A stretch of DNA of 64,000 nucleotides from an uncultured Actinomycetes bacterium (GCA_946803585.1 CAMPEQ010000011.1:496001-560000), one strand, 5' to 3'. Numbered from the stretch's first letter, positions 9,668 to 19,205 are shown. Program-made: numbers and translations. Notes: a model not told the origin generated them from the letters alone.

Positions 9668-9706
9668 GAATCTGACACTAGTGTCAACTTGACGCAGGCG
9701 TCAAGT
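9665..9706 (-). promoter_or_regulatory. Leaderless promoter with two adjacent palindromic operators
   Basis: On the minus strand: -35 TTGACG (9704-9699), 18-nt spacer, -10 TAGTGT (9680-9675), 7 nt, then GTG (9667). Palindrome 1, TGACACTAGTGTCA (9673-9686), is perfect and covers the -10. Palindrome 2, ACTTGACGCAGGCGTCAAGT (9687-9706), has 9-bp arms and covers the -35. The two abut. A TetR dimer on either site would block RNA polymerase; the operon's own TetR is the natural candidate. The sites and spacing are seen directly; the regulator assignment is inferred. Confidence 0.8.
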
Positions 9707-10071
9707 GACTCGCCGAATCTGCCCTGAGTCGGCACAACTGCTAACCCAGTGGGCCGTAGAACCGTCGAGGCCTCGATCCAGCGACTGGTGGGGTATCTAG
9801 CCGGGCTCCCTTCACGACCAGATACCCCACCAGACCCCAGTGCTGTCGTTCTGCCCGCAGAACACCTGTTTGGACCACAGGGAACACCCGAACCATCCGC
9901 GCACCCCGACATTTCAAGCAGGTGGTGGAGTCGGCCGCATGATTCCAGTCACGAATGGCACATTTCTGGCGCACCGACGGCTAGGGTGCGATGTTGATTT
10001 GTGCTTAGCCCACCTTCACTCTCGAGAAACACTCAAGGACGCGGTGGTGCTGCCCCACCGAGAGGCCAACT
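9707..10071. other. Intergenic region between divergent carboxylase operon and SulP gene
   Basis: No gene is visible in these 365 nt. They hold a long hairpin at 9785-9833 and, toward the end, TAGGGT near 9983, which may belong to the SulP promoter. A GAGAGG ribosome binding site lies just before the TTG start of the SulP gene. Confidence 0.5.
9785..9833. repeat. Long inverted repeat (GTGGGGTA-type hairpin)
   Basis: Perfect 14-nt arms CTGGTGGGGTATCT (9785-9798) and AGATACCCCACCAG (9820-9833) around a 21-nt loop. It lies upstream of two divergent genes, so it is not an ordinary terminator for either. The core GTGGGGTA/TACCCCAC recurs in the hairpin at 21176-21230. Confidence 0.7.
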
Positions 10072-11595
10072 TTGTCCGTCACATCCGCGACCGCCCCGCC
10101 ACCAAGCGGGTGGGACCCGAAGGCACGCCTGCAAGCGACCCGCAAGAAGTTCACCCCCGGTGTCATCCGCACCGAGACCCTCGCCGGACTGGTCGTTGCC
10201 CTCGCCCTAATCCCTGAGGCGATCGCGTTCTCCATCATTGCCGGAGTGGACCCGCGGGTCGGGCTCTTTGCGTCGTTCACGATGGCCGTATCGATCTCGT
10301 TCTTCGGTGGACGCCCGGCCATGATCTCTGCGGCCACCGGCGCGATCGCGCTGGTAATTGCGCCACTCGTTGCGTCCCATGGTGTGCAGTACCTGCTCGC
10401 CGCAGTCATCCTCGGCGGACTCCTACAGATCGGCTTGGCGTTCATGGGGATCGCCAGGCTCATGCGGTTCATTCCCCGCAGCGTGATGATCGGCTTTGTC
10501 AATGCGCTGGCGATCCTGATCGCGATGTCGCAGCTGCCCTCGCTCATCGGTGTTCCTTGGCTGGTCTACCCGATGGTCGGCGTTGGCCTGCTCATCATGT
10601 GGCTCCTGCCCAAGGTGACCACGGTGATCCCTGCCCCGCTGGTGGCGATCGTGTTCCTCACAGTGGTCACTGTCGCCGCGAACCTCGCCGTTCCCAACGT
10701 CGGCGACGAGGGCGAACTCCCCGACAGCTTGCCGTCGTTCCTCATCCCGAACGTGCCCTTCAACTTCGACACCCTCGCGATCATCGCTCCCTACGCCCTC
10801 GGGATCGCCCTGGTCGGCATTATCGAGTCGCTCCTGACCGCGAAGCTCGTCGACGACATCACTGATACCCACTCGGATAAGACCCGCGAGTCGTGGGGTC
10901 AAGGCGCATCGAACATCATCACCGGCTTCTTTGGCGGAATGGGTGGTTGCGCGATGATCGGCCAGACGATGATCAACGTTAAGGTCTCTGGCGCGCGCAC
11001 CCGGCTGTCGACCTTCCTCGCGGGAGTTTTCCTGCTGATCCTGGTGGTCTCGCTCGGCGACATCGTGGCGATCATCCCGATGGCTGCTCTGGTCGCGGTC
11101 ATGTTGGTCGTTGCCGCCGCCACATTCAACTGGCACAGCATTCAGCCAGCGACCCTCAAGCGTCTCCCGAAGACCGAGACTTTCGTCATGGTCGTCACGG
11201 TCTTCTTCGTGGTCGTCACACATAACCTGGCGATCGGCGTCATCGCTGGCGTCACGGTGGCGATGGTTATGTTTGCCCGCCGGGTTGCCCACATGTCCGA
11301 GGTCGAACCAGTCCTCGACCCGAACTCCGACACCCGGATCTACCGCGTTACCGGTGAACTCTTCTTCGCCTCCAGTAACGACCTGGTCTTCCAGTTCGAC
11401 TACGCCAACGATCCCGCCAACGTCGTCATTGACATGTCCGATGCCCACATCTGGGACCCGTCGACCGTCGCCGCTTTGGACTCCATCGAGACCAAGTACG
11501 CCTCCAAGGGGAAGAAGGTCACGATCGTGGGGATGAACCGCGCGAGCGCCGCCATGCACCAGCGCCACGCAGGTTTGTCCGGCGACGACCACTGA
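10072..11595 (+). CDS. SulP-family anion transporter with STAS domain
   Basis: Inner-membrane anion carrier of 507 residues (sulfate, bicarbonate or a related oxyanion). After a short polar leader the transporter core begins with [20 protein letters not shown] (about 36-55) and has about a dozen hydrophobic segments up to residue 400. The end (about 415-507) is a STAS domain: [17 protein letters not shown], then [20 protein letters not shown]. The start is TTG with GAGAGG about 7 nt upstream. The next gene, 62 nt on, is MoeA-like, so oxyanion supply for molybdenum cofactor is a thinkable role, but there is no direct evidence and a bicarbonate or sulfate role is just as likely. Confidence 0.92.
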   Translation: MSVTSATAPPPSGWDPKARLQATRKKFTPGVIRTETLAGLVVALALIPEAIAFSIIAGVDPRVGLFASFTMAVSISFFGGRPAMISAATGAIALVIAPLVASHGVQYLLAAVILGGLLQIGLAFMGIARLMRFIPRSVMIGFVNALAILIAMSQLPSLIGVPWLVYPMVGVGLLIMWLLPKVTTVIPAPLVAIVFLTVVTVAANLAVPNVGDEGELPDSLPSFLIPNVPFNFDTLAIIAPYALGIALVGIIESLLTAKLVDDITDTHSDKTRESWGQGASNIITGFFGGMGGCAMIGQTMINVKVSGARTRLSTFLAGVFLLILVVSLGDIVAIIPMAALVAVMLVVAAATFNWHSIQPATLKRLPKTETFVMVVTVFFVVVTHNLAIGVIAGVTVAMVMFARRVAHMSEVEPVLDPNSDTRIYRVTGELFFASSNDLVFQFDYANDPANVVIDMSDAHIWDPSTVAALDSIETKYASKGKKVTIVGMNRASAAMHQRHAGLSGDDH

Positions 11596-11657
11596 TCGTC
11601 GGCGCCAACTGACCCCCGGGGTGCGGGCCACAAGCCGCGATTCGGCACCCTAATCCA

Positions 11658-12881
11658 GTGACTGACCACCCAGGGCTCGCCGAAGGTGGTATCTGTGCGT
11701 GGGATGAGGCCCGCAATCGGGCGGCGTCGTTTCGCCGCGAACTCGAACCGGTCGTGGCCACCCCGGAGGAGTCAGTCGGAAGTGTGCTTGCCGATCCACT
11801 GCTCGCGCTAGCGGACATCCCCGCCTACGACACCTCCCTCTCCGATGGTTGGGCGATCGCCGGGCCGGGTCCGTGGCGGATCCGATCGGCCTCCCGCCGC
11901 GACCTCTTCGCCGGTCTGGACTACCACGAATCCACCACCCACCAGCTCTTGCGCGACGGCCAAGCAACCCCAGTCACTTCCGGAGAAGCGCTGGGTTCAG
12001 GGGTAACCGGAGTGATCGCCGAGAACCGCTGCCTCGTCGAGGGTGACCTACTCAAGGCCCGCGACCAGGACAGCGTTCGGGCGCGGATCGAGCCGGGGAC
12101 AGGTGTGCGCCCCCGCGGAAGCGATGCCGCCTACGGCTCCGAGTTGCTCCCAGCTGGCGATCGGGTTACACCAGCCGTCGCGGCGCTCGCGGCTACCGCG
12201 GGCCACGACCACATCTCCATCATCCCGATGCCGATAGTCGGGCTCATCCGCATCGGTAACGAGGTCCTGCAGTCCGGTATCCCGCGCTCCGGGATGACCC
12301 GTGATGCAGTCAGCCCAGCATTACCCGGCTGGATCGCCGGGATCGGTGGACGCTGCCAGCCAGCGCGTTGGGTCACGGAGGGTGACGGCCAGCTCATAGA
12401 AGTGATCGACGACATAATCAGCGATGTCGTCATAACGGCCGGCCCAGCAAGTGGCGGCGCGGTTCGACGGGTACTACAGGGAATGAAGGCCGACATTTTG
12501 GTGGACGGGGTCGCCTGCAAACCCGGTGGCTCGATGCTGCTCGCGCAACTACAAGACGGCCGACCCCTCATTCACTGCGGCGAGATCCCAGCCGATGCGG
12601 TGGCGGCCCTCCTCACGCTGCTTGCACCCATCATCGCCGCGCTTACTGGGCGCCCGGACCCGATTCGGCGGTCACGGATGGCCGATACCGTCTTCGGCGA
12701 TCGCCAACGAACCACACTAGTGCCGGTACGCCATGTCGGCGATCGTGGCCAAGACGCGCAGATCATCAGCCCCGGCGGTCCCGGGGGTCTCTTCGCGCTC
12801 TCGCGCGCCGACGGGATCGCTGTCATTCCCCCTGGCGGAATCCGGCGGAATGAGCCCGCCGCGGTCCTTCCCATGTCCTAG
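11658..12881 (+). CDS. Divergent MoeA-like (molybdopterin molybdenumtransferase-like) protein
   Basis: A 407-residue protein with the MoeA domain order and length. The N-terminal motif IPAYDTSLSDGWAIAGPG corresponds to the P-fD-SamDGyA signature. The middle shows RIGNEVLQSGIPRSGMTRDA (TGdEL-like) and DVVITAGPASGGAVRRVLQ (TGGvSvG-like). The normally strong LPGNPVSA motif is replaced by HCGEIPADAVAALL, and the glycine-rich loops are altered, so activity as a standard molybdenum transferase is doubtful. The start is GTG with no ribosome binding site; CACCCT ends 6 nt upstream and could be the -10 of a leaderless mRNA. It may be a specialised paralogue. Confidence 0.75.
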   Translation: MTDHPGLAEGGICAWDEARNRAASFRRELEPVVATPEESVGSVLADPLLALADIPAYDTSLSDGWAIAGPGPWRIRSASRRDLFAGLDYHESTTHQLLRDGQATPVTSGEALGSGVTGVIAENRCLVEGDLLKARDQDSVRARIEPGTGVRPRGSDAAYGSELLPAGDRVTPAVAALAATAGHDHISIIPMPIVGLIRIGNEVLQSGIPRSGMTRDAVSPALPGWIAGIGGRCQPARWVTEGDGQLIEVIDDIISDVVITAGPASGGAVRRVLQGMKADILVDGVACKPGGSMLLAQLQDGRPLIHCGEIPADAVAALLTLLAPIIAALTGRPDPIRRSRMADTVFGDRQRTTLVPVRHVGDRGQDAQIISPGGPGGLFALSRADGIAVIPPGGIRRNEPAAVLPMS

Positions 12882-13009
12882 GCCGGGACTGCTACCGCCG
12901 GCACCGGACTGCGCCGAGAACCGCCCGCTGGGCTAGCTCGGGATAAGAGGGGCCGCGCAGGTACCTCATCGGCAGGCGTCACTGGCATGTGGCGGTCTAG
13001 CGTTGGGGC

Positions 13010-14104
13010 GTGGCCGGCAAAGTCTCCGCAGAGCAGACATCGAACACCGAAGGGCTGAATGACGACAGCACTTCGGTGAAGGATGTATTTTTCCCGGGGC
13101 ACCGGTCGGGTTTGGGTAATGCTCTGCTCATTCGTGGTGGGATCGCTTTTGGCTGCCTGATGTTGGCCACCGTCTTGGTCTACATCGGCCGCGACGGCTA
13201 CTACGACTCGCAGAACCCGGGCGAGCCAATCTCGTTCCTGAATGCCTTCTACTTCGCGACCGTCTCGCTTTCGACGACCGGCTACGGCGATATCGTGCCG
13301 TCCTCGGATATCGATCGGTTCATCTCAGCGGTCATCATCACGCCACTGCGTGTCATCTTCTTGATTGTCCTAGTCGGTAGCACGCTCGAGGTCCTCACCA
13401 AGCGGACCCAGGCGGAGTACCGGGAAAAGCGTTGGAGGAAGCACGTGAAGAACCACACGATCGTGGTCGGCTACGGCGTCAAAGGTAAATCGGCTGTCGG
13501 CACGCTGATCGATGACGGCGGCGACCCGCACCAGATCGTCGTCATCAGTCCCAGCGCCAGCGAAATCCAGGACGCGACCGCGCTGGGCTGCACCGGAATC
13601 GTTGGCGATGCTCGCCGGGACGACATCTTGGAACGCGCCGCCGTTACCCGCTGTGCCCGCGCCATCATCGCGCCGGATTCTGACGATAAGGCGGTGCTGA
13701 TCACGCTGAATATTCGTCGCCTCGCTCCGAAGGCGACAGTGGTCGCGGCAGTCCGTGAGGCCCAGCACGTGGCGGTCCTGCGACAGTCCGGGGCCAACGC
13801 CGTCATTACGACCGCTGAGGCGGCGGGGCGTCTCATGGGTATTTCGCTGGTGTCACCGACTGCTGGTTCGATTATGGAGGACCTGCTCGATCCGGGCGAG
13901 GGCCTCGAGGTGCGGGAGCGCGAACTGCAACCGCATGAGATCGGGCTCATGGTCGGCGACCTAGCCGACCGCGGCGAGATCGTCCTGGCGGTCGTGCGTG
14001 ATGGCCAAGTCCACCGCTTTGACCAACCCGAGGCGCGCATCTTGCAAGACGACGACCGCATCGTCGCAATCCGCCACATCGGCGACCGCGGCCCCACCCC
14101 TTAG
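13010..14104 (+). CDS. Potassium channel with RCK/TrkA-N regulatory domain
   Basis: Membrane K+ channel subunit of 364 residues. Two transmembrane helices (about 42-65 and 107-128) flank a pore loop with the selectivity filter STTGYGD (about 91-97). A cytoplasmic TrkA-N/RCK domain follows (NHTIVVGYGVKGKSAVGTLI, about 147-166), then a TrkA-C-like end (GLMVGDLADRGEIVLAVVRDG). This is the MthK-type layout, with probable ligand gating by nucleotide or Ca2+. The GTG start has no ribosome binding site and lies 6 nt after TAGCGT, so a leaderless transcript is likely. A hairpin follows at 14116-14167. Confidence 0.93.
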   Translation: MAGKVSAEQTSNTEGLNDDSTSVKDVFFPGHRSGLGNALLIRGGIAFGCLMLATVLVYIGRDGYYDSQNPGEPISFLNAFYFATVSLSTTGYGDIVPSSDIDRFISAVIITPLRVIFLIVLVGSTLEVLTKRTQAEYREKRWRKHVKNHTIVVGYGVKGKSAVGTLIDDGGDPHQIVVISPSASEIQDATALGCTGIVGDARRDDILERAAVTRCARAIIAPDSDDKAVLITLNIRRLAPKATVVAAVREAQHVAVLRQSGANAVITTAEAAGRLMGISLVSPTAGSIMEDLLDPGEGLEVRERELQPHEIGLMVGDLADRGEIVLAVVRDGQVHRFDQPEARILQDDDRIVAIRHIGDRGPTP

Positions 14105-14115
14105 GACCGAAAGAT

Positions 14116-14167
14116 GCGCTCTACTGGGCGATTCGGTTGCCATACCGACCGATTAGCCCAGCAGCGC
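14116..14167 (+). terminator. Hairpin, CTACTGGGC-family, after the K+ channel gene
   Basis: The left arm contains CTACTGGGCGATTCGGT (from 14121) and the right arm ACCGACCGATTAGCCCAGCA. The stem is imperfect but long, closed at its base by GCGCT/AGCGC. There is no U-tract. Two other copies of the same core lie at 34538-34571 and 35602-35647, also after genes. Confidence 0.65.
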
Positions 14168-14198
14168 ACCCGACCGACGATTCGCTAGGAGGCACTGG

Positions 14199-15185
14199 GT
14201 GTTTGCGGTTGTGGTGAAGGAGCCCGGCGGCTCCGATCAGTTGGTCTGGGAGCAGGTTGCTGATCCTGAGCTACATGACGATGAGGTGCTGGTAGATGTC
14301 GCCGCAACCGCGGTGAATCGCGCCGATGTGATGCAGCGGATGGGCTTCTATCCACCGCCGCCCGGGGCCTCGGACACTATTGGCCTCGAATGCTCCGGCA
14401 CGATCTCCGGAATCGGCGCCGACGTCACCGGCTGGCAGGTCGGTGACCAGGTATGCGCGCTGCTCGCTGGTGGCGGGTATGCCCAGCAGGTGGCGGTGCC
14501 CGCGGGGCAACTAATGCCGCTACCGCCAGGGGTCGACCTGGTCGCGGCTGCCGGAATTGCCGAGGTGGCGTGCACCGTGTGGTCGAACCTCATCAATGTT
14601 GCGAGACTTCAGCCAGGCGAGCTTGTGCTGCTCCACGGTGGCTCAGGTGGAATCGGCACCCACGCGATTCAGCTATGTAAGGCGCTCGGCGCGACCGTGG
14701 CGGTGACCGCCGGCTCGGACGCCAAGGTTGCGCGTTGTCTGGAACTCGGCGCTGATATCGGCATCAACTACCGCGATGAGGACTTCGTCGAGGTCATCAA
14801 ATCGCAGTCGCGCGGGGCCAACGTGATCCTGGACAACATGGGCGCTAAGTACCTCACTCGCAACATCTCCGCCCTCGCTCCCGACGGTCGCCTGGTGATC
14901 ATCGGTCTGCAAGGTGGGATCAAGGCTGAGGTCAATATCGCATCACTTCTCGCCAAACGCGGGACGATCTCTGCAACGTCGCTGCGGGGACGCCCGGCCG
15001 AGCAGAAGGCCGCGATCTGCCGTGAGGTCGCGCAGAACGTCTGGCCACTGATCGCTGACGGATCGATCGTCCCAGTCATCGACACCGTTATGGCAATCAC
15101 AGACGTCGCCGCCGCACATGACCGGATGGAGCAGAGCTCACATATCGGCAAGCTCATCCTGACCATGCCGCAGGAGTCCGCTTAA
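14199..15185 (+). CDS. NAD(P)H-quinone oxidoreductase, zinc-independent MDR family
   Basis: Cytoplasmic medium-chain reductase of 328 residues, PIG3/QOR type. It has the GroES-like N-terminal half (VAATAVNRADVMQRMGFYPP, IGLECSGTISGIG) and a Rossmann half with the NADPH loop LLHGGSGGIGTHAIQLCKA (about 148-166). No structural or catalytic zinc cysteine cluster is present. The start is GTG with a strong AGGAGG 8 nt upstream. It precedes the proteasome activator gene by 33 nt, an order I recall from other actinobacteria (the Rv3777 to Rv3780 region of M. tuberculosis). Confidence 0.92.
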   Translation: MFAVVVKEPGGSDQLVWEQVADPELHDDEVLVDVAATAVNRADVMQRMGFYPPPPGASDTIGLECSGTISGIGADVTGWQVGDQVCALLAGGGYAQQVAVPAGQLMPLPPGVDLVAAAGIAEVACTVWSNLINVARLQPGELVLLHGGSGGIGTHAIQLCKALGATVAVTAGSDAKVARCLELGADIGINYRDEDFVEVIKSQSRGANVILDNMGAKYLTRNISALAPDGRLVIIGLQGGIKAEVNIASLLAKRGTISATSLRGRPAEQKAAICREVAQNVWPLIADGSIVPVIDTVMAITDVAAAHDRMEQSSHIGKLILTMPQESA

Positions 15186-15218
15186 CGCGGTAGCGCGGGT
15201 TGGCACGTTCCGCCAAGG

Positions 15219-15866
15219 ATGCCCCAGGCACCTGCAGGAACAGATGGGCGCGCGACAATGGCACGTATGTTCGCGCAATCAGCTGACCACGAACCCTTCG
15301 GTGGCACCCCTGCTGGACCCGACCCCGTCCTCGACACAGATGGCAGTGAGCAGGCCTCCGGCGATCGCACCGGAACTAGCGAGTTAGCCGCACCAAGTAC
15401 CGCATTGGCCAAACACGCTGCCGATTCCGACGAACGTCCGATCACCGAACTCGTGGAGCAACCTGCAAAGGTCATGCGAATTGGCAGCATGATCAAACAG
15501 CTGCTAGAAGAGGTCCGCAACGCACCCCTTGACGATGCCAGCCGCGTCCGTCTCAAAGAGATCCACGCGCGATCAATTGCTGAACTCGAGGACGGCCTCG
15601 CTCCAGAGCTTGTGGCCGAACTCGACCGGCTCAGCTTGCCCTTCACCGACGATTCGACGCCATCGGATTCGGAGCTTCGGATCGCCCAGGCCCAACTTGT
15701 CGGCTGGCTAGAAGGGCTGTTTCACGGCATCCAGACGGCTCTGTTCGCCCAACAAATGGCGGCGCGAGCACAAATGGAAGAGATGCAACGGCAAATGGCG
15801 CTCGGCGCGGGCGAATCGGGCGAATCGGGCGCCGGAATCGCTCAGCAGAGCGGCCCGTATCTCTAA
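15219..15866 (+). CDS. bpa: Bacterial proteasome activator (Bpa/PafE)
   Basis: ATP-independent ring that docks on the 20S proteasome and feeds it unfolded substrates. The 215-residue protein has a disordered acidic N-terminus, a four-helix core (about 85-195: MIKQLLEEVRNAPLDDASR, LKEIHARSIAELEDGLAPEL, AQLVGWLEGLFHGIQTALFA) and the C-terminal GPYL, matching the GQYL/HbYX-like motif that opens the proteasome gate. A glycine-rich linker with two GES repeats joins core and tail. Later ATGs at 15258 and 15267 are possible starts; no ribosome binding site decides. The gene implies a 20S proteasome elsewhere in the genome. A terminator follows at 15888. Confidence 0.93.
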   Translation: MPQAPAGTDGRATMARMFAQSADHEPFGGTPAGPDPVLDTDGSEQASGDRTGTSELAAPSTALAKHAADSDERPITELVEQPAKVMRIGSMIKQLLEEVRNAPLDDASRVRLKEIHARSIAELEDGLAPELVAELDRLSLPFTDDSTPSDSELRIAQAQLVGWLEGLFHGIQTALFAQQMAARAQMEEMQRQMALGAGESGESGAGIAQQSGPYL

Positions 15867-15887
15867 CTCGGCAAGAAATGGGCCGAT

Positions 15888-15907
15888 CGTCACCCGCCTA
15901 GGTGACG
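15888..15907 (+). terminator. Short hairpin after bpa
   Basis: CGTCACC and GGTGACG pair across a 6-nt loop (CGCCTA), 21 nt after the bpa stop. There is no U-run, so this is a candidate terminator or 3'-end stabiliser. Confidence 0.5.
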
Positions 15908-16108
15908 TATTTCGGCAGCGAACTTCGAGGGCTACCCTTATGATGATCTTATTCACCGAGGATCAATCCCTGACTGGGGAAGGGCGTTGCTTCTCTCAGC
16001 GTGCGATCGGCGCAGTCCAGACGTGGGCAAATGCGCCGATCGCGCCACGATCAGACCGGCGGGGCCGCGCTTGATCCCCGATCGGTGCGAAGGGCAGGCA
16101 CAGCGACT

Positions 16109-16852
16109 ATGCCTCCCCACGAGCGCGAATCACATCTCGCCACAGATTTCGAACCACCTCCTAGCGAGAGCCTGCCGGAATCGATCCTCGAGATAGAGCC
16201 CGAGACGACGCCGACACGATCCCCTTCGGACGACTTAGCGATAATTGATGGCGACCCGGAAGTACGGGAATCCCTTGGCACAGAACTCATCGCGTCTCAG
16301 CCGCAACTGCAGCTTCGTTATAGCGGCGACAACGCGCTGGACGTCGTGGACATGGACCCGGCGCCGACGCTGGTGTTACTTGACATAGACCTCGATGTAG
16401 CGGTTCCGACGGCTGAGTTCATCGTGGGGATGAGTACCCGTGGCTCCTGCATCGTTATCCGGTGTACAAGGTTGGATCCAGACACCACTCGGACCCTGAT
16501 TCGAATCGGGGCGAGTGGAATCGTCGCTAAGGTCGCCAGCCGACAGGAGTTACTGGCTGTCGTCGATCTAGCTCTGTTGGGCGGCAAGGCCGTCGATCCA
16601 ACGGTAGCCAGAGCCCTCGCAGACGAGGAAGCTCTCAATAACCCGAAACTATCCGACCGCGAGCAGCAGGTCATGTTGCTCTTTGCCGGAGGATTGAAGA
16701 TCGGTGCTGTCGCGCGTCGCCTCGAGGTCTCACCAAACACCGTGAAGACCCATCTCAAGCGGATCCGCGAGAAGCAGCTTCAAGCCGGACGGCCCGTTCC
16801 GACGCAGAGTCACATGCTGCGCGAGGCCACTCGCCGCGGTCTCGTGACCTAA
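16109..16852 (+). CDS. LuxR-type response-regulator-like transcription factor
   Basis: About 247 residues. After an acidic linker comes a receiver-like domain (DLAIIDGDPEVRESL with the acidic pair, LVLLDIDLD with the candidate phospho-acceptor Asp, GIVAKVAS with the conserved Lys), then a LuxR helix-turn-helix (LSDREQQVMLLFAGGLKIGA, EVSPNTVKTHLKRI). No kinase gene is adjacent, so it may be an orphan regulator. The frame is open back to 16001, but that part is rich in Arg and Ser and does not look coding, so ATG 16109 is preferred. The region before it includes an AT-rich stretch near 15934-15955 that could be the promoter. Confidence 0.8.
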   Translation: MPPHERESHLATDFEPPPSESLPESILEIEPETTPTRSPSDDLAIIDGDPEVRESLGTELIASQPQLQLRYSGDNALDVVDMDPAPTLVLLDIDLDVAVPTAEFIVGMSTRGSCIVIRCTRLDPDTTRTLIRIGASGIVAKVASRQELLAVVDLALLGGKAVDPTVARALADEEALNNPKLSDREQQVMLLFAGGLKIGAVARRLEVSPNTVKTHLKRIREKQLQAGRPVPTQSHMLREATRRGLVT

Positions 16853-16958
16853 GGCTCGCCGGAGCGCTCGACCAACTCCGCCCCGCTTCCTGCCCCGGTC
16901 GGCGCGATCCGCTGACGTCAAGCGGCAGCCTCATCCAAGCGCGCCCTACGCTTAGGGT

Positions 16959-18278
16959 GTGATTGACCTCAAGGTGCTCCGCGATGATCCTGACCGAGTT
17001 CGTGCCTCACAGGAAGCTCGCGGTGAAGATCCCGGCCTCGTCGATGTTGCATTGAACGCCGATCAGGCCCGTCGAACCGCCATCGCAGAGTTCGACTCCC
17101 TGCGATCTCAGCAGAAGGCGCTGGGCAAGCAGATCGGCCCGCTCCAGGGGCGGCTGCGCAAAGCCGACGATGCGGATCGCCCAGCGATTCAGACCCAGGT
17201 CGACGAGTTGATGGCTGGCGCGGCCACCATGTCAGAGAACGTCAAGGCCGCGGAGGCAACCCAACGGGAGGCTGACGAGGCTGCCGACCGCGCGCTCGGG
17301 GCCCTGTCGAATCTGATCGACACTCGCGCGCCAGTGGGTGGAGAGGATGACTTCGTCGTCCTGGAGGAGATCGGCACTGCGCGCGACTTCGCCAGTGAGG
17401 GATTCGATCCCAAGGACCACCTAGAACTCGGCCAGCTCCTGAAAGCCATCGACGTCGAGCGCGGCGCGAAGGTCTCCGGCAGCCGCTTCTACTACCTGAC
17501 CGGAATCGGCGCGCGGCTGGAACTCGCGCTAGTCAACTTGGCGATGGAGTTCGCCAATGGCAACGGGTTCACCCCCGTGATTCCTCCCGCGCTGGTGAAC
17601 CCTCCGGCGATGGAGGGAACAGGCTTCCTGGGACAAGCTGCAGAGAACGTCTACCACCTCGCCGCCGACGATATGTACCTCGTGGGAACCGCCGAGGTTC
17701 CGCTGGCGGCTTACCACATGGACGAGGTGCTCGATGGCGAATCGCTACCGCTTCGCTACGCCGGCTACTCGCCCTGTTTCCGGCGTGAGGCCGGCAGCCA
17801 CGGCAAGGACACTCGAGGCATTTTCCGGGTTCACTGGTTCGACAAGGTCGAGATGTTCTCGTTCTGCGCGCCAGAGAACGCCGAGGCCGAGCACCAGCGT
17901 CTCCTCGGCTGGGAGAAGCAGTTCCTCGACGCGTTGGAGATCCCGTATCGGGTGATCGACGTCGCCTCCGGGGACCTCGGCGCGAGTGCCGCACGCAAGT
18001 TCGACTGCGAGGCGTGGATTCCAACCCAGGGGCGCTACCGAGAGGTCACATCTACCTCGAACTGCACGGAGTTTCAGTCCAAGCGGTTGCGGATTCGGCA
18101 GCGGGGCAGTGACGGAATCTCACCGGTTGCCACGTTGAACGGAACGTTGTGCGCGGTCACGCGGATCATCGTCGCGGTGTTGGAGAACCACCAGCGGGCG
18201 GACGGGTCGATCCGCGTTCCGGCCGCGTTGCGCCCGTACTTGGGCGGGGCCGAGTTCCTCTTCCCGCCGACGAGCTAG
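16959..18278 (+). CDS. serS: Seryl-tRNA synthetase
   Basis: Class II synthetase charging tRNA-Ser (and tRNA-Sec where present). The 439 residues are full length: an N-terminal coiled-coil arm (about 30-110), then the catalytic core with motif 2 ([19 protein letters not shown]) and motif 3 ([19 protein letters not shown]), plus [14 protein letters not shown]. The GTG start has no ribosome binding site. TACGCT ends 6 nt before it, so the mRNA is probably leaderless. The HAD phosphatase gene begins 12 nt downstream. Confidence 0.97.
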   Translation: MIDLKVLRDDPDRVRASQEARGEDPGLVDVALNADQARRTAIAEFDSLRSQQKALGKQIGPLQGRLRKADDADRPAIQTQVDELMAGAATMSENVKAAEATQREADEAADRALGALSNLIDTRAPVGGEDDFVVLEEIGTARDFASEGFDPKDHLELGQLLKAIDVERGAKVSGSRFYYLTGIGARLELALVNLAMEFANGNGFTPVIPPALVNPPAMEGTGFLGQAAENVYHLAADDMYLVGTAEVPLAAYHMDEVLDGESLPLRYAGYSPCFRREAGSHGKDTRGIFRVHWFDKVEMFSFCAPENAEAEHQRLLGWEKQFLDALEIPYRVIDVASGDLGASAARKFDCEAWIPTQGRYREVTSTSNCTEFQSKRLRIRQRGSDGISPVATLNGTLCAVTRIIVAVLENHQRADGSIRVPAALRPYLGGAEFLFPPTS

Positions 18279-18290
18279 GCGGACTACGCG

Positions 18291-19205
18291 ATGGCGCAGA
18301 GTGCCGGTCCCGGCCGTCGGCAAATGCTCGCGACTGACCTCGATGGAACCCTGCTTCAGCCGGATGCAACCGTCTCCCCCCGAACGCTGGATGCCCTTGA
18401 GTTGGCGCGCCGACAGGATCTGACGATCACTCTGGTGACGGGCCGTCCCCCGCGTTGGCTGGCGCCGATCTTGCACCAAACCGGGTGGCACGGATTAGCT
18501 GTTGCTGCCAACGGCGCCGTGCTGATTGACCTGTCGACCAAGACAGTCGAGCAGACGTTCCCGATCCCAGACGATTCACTGCGCGAGGCAATCGCGGTTA
18601 TCCGCGCACTTCTGCCCGGGACCGCATTCGCCGTCGAACACGTCCGAGCTGGCTCGGCGGTTCCCGTCGTCGACCCGATGGCTATTGGATCGAGTCCGAC
18701 CAGTGACGGGGAACCGCCCGCGTTCGGCTATGAGGAGGGTTTCCGCCCGCACCTGCTGAACCTGCCGCCCCTGCTGCAGACCCGCACGGTGGAGGAGCTG
18801 ATCGCGCCGGGAGACGTCATCAAGATCCTCGCCCGTGGTCCGCAAGACCATCCGGATCATCCCGATCTGGTCGCCACGCAGGTTGCGCGCGAGCTCGACG
18901 GGGTTGTGACGGTGACACATTCGACGTCCGGGTCGGTGCTGTTGGAGATGTCCCGTGCGGGGGTCAACAAGGCCAGTGGGTTGTCGTGGCTGGCAGCTAA
19001 ACACGACATCGCGCAGATCGATGTCGTGGCGGTCGGCGATATGCCCAACGACTTGCCGATGCTCGCGTGGGCGGGTCAAGGTTTTGGGGTCGCCAATGCC
19101 CACCAGGCGGTGTTGGATTCCGTCGGCCAAGGCGGTGTCCTCCCAAGCAACCTCGATGACGGAGTCGCGGAGCTGATCGACCGGTTACTGGCCGATCGCG
19201 GCTAG
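18291..19205 (+). CDS. HAD-superfamily hydrolase, Cof/IIB type
   Basis: Phosphatase of 304 residues, probably acting on sugar phosphates or flavin/pyridoxal-type phosphates. Motif I is TDLDGTLLQPD (about 12-22), motif II lies in TITLVTGRPPRW, the catalytic Lys is in GVNKASGLSWLA, and motif IV is VVAVGDMPNDLPMLAWAG. The roughly 110-residue cap between motifs II and III places it in subclass IIB. It follows serS by 12 nt and is probably cotranscribed. Substrate unknown. Confidence 0.9.
   Translation: MAQSAGPGRRQMLATDLDGTLLQPDATVSPRTLDALELARRQDLTITLVTGRPPRWLAPILHQTGWHGLAVAANGAVLIDLSTKTVEQTFPIPDDSLREAIAVIRALLPGTAFAVEHVRAGSAVPVVDPMAIGSSPTSDGEPPAFGYEEGFRPHLLNLPPLLQTRTVEELIAPGDVIKILARGPQDHPDHPDLVATQVARELDGVVTVTHSTSGSVLLEMSRAGVNKASGLSWLAAKHDIAQIDVVAVGDMPNDLPMLAWAGQGFGVANAHQAVLDSVGQGGVLPSNLDDGVAELIDRLLADRG

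Noticed and set aside
10423-11631. 402-codon minus-strand open frame opposite the SulP gene
   Set aside because: It is a shadow: Asp/His/Arg-rich low-complexity translation, no ribosome binding site, while the opposite strand encodes a clear SulP-STAS protein.
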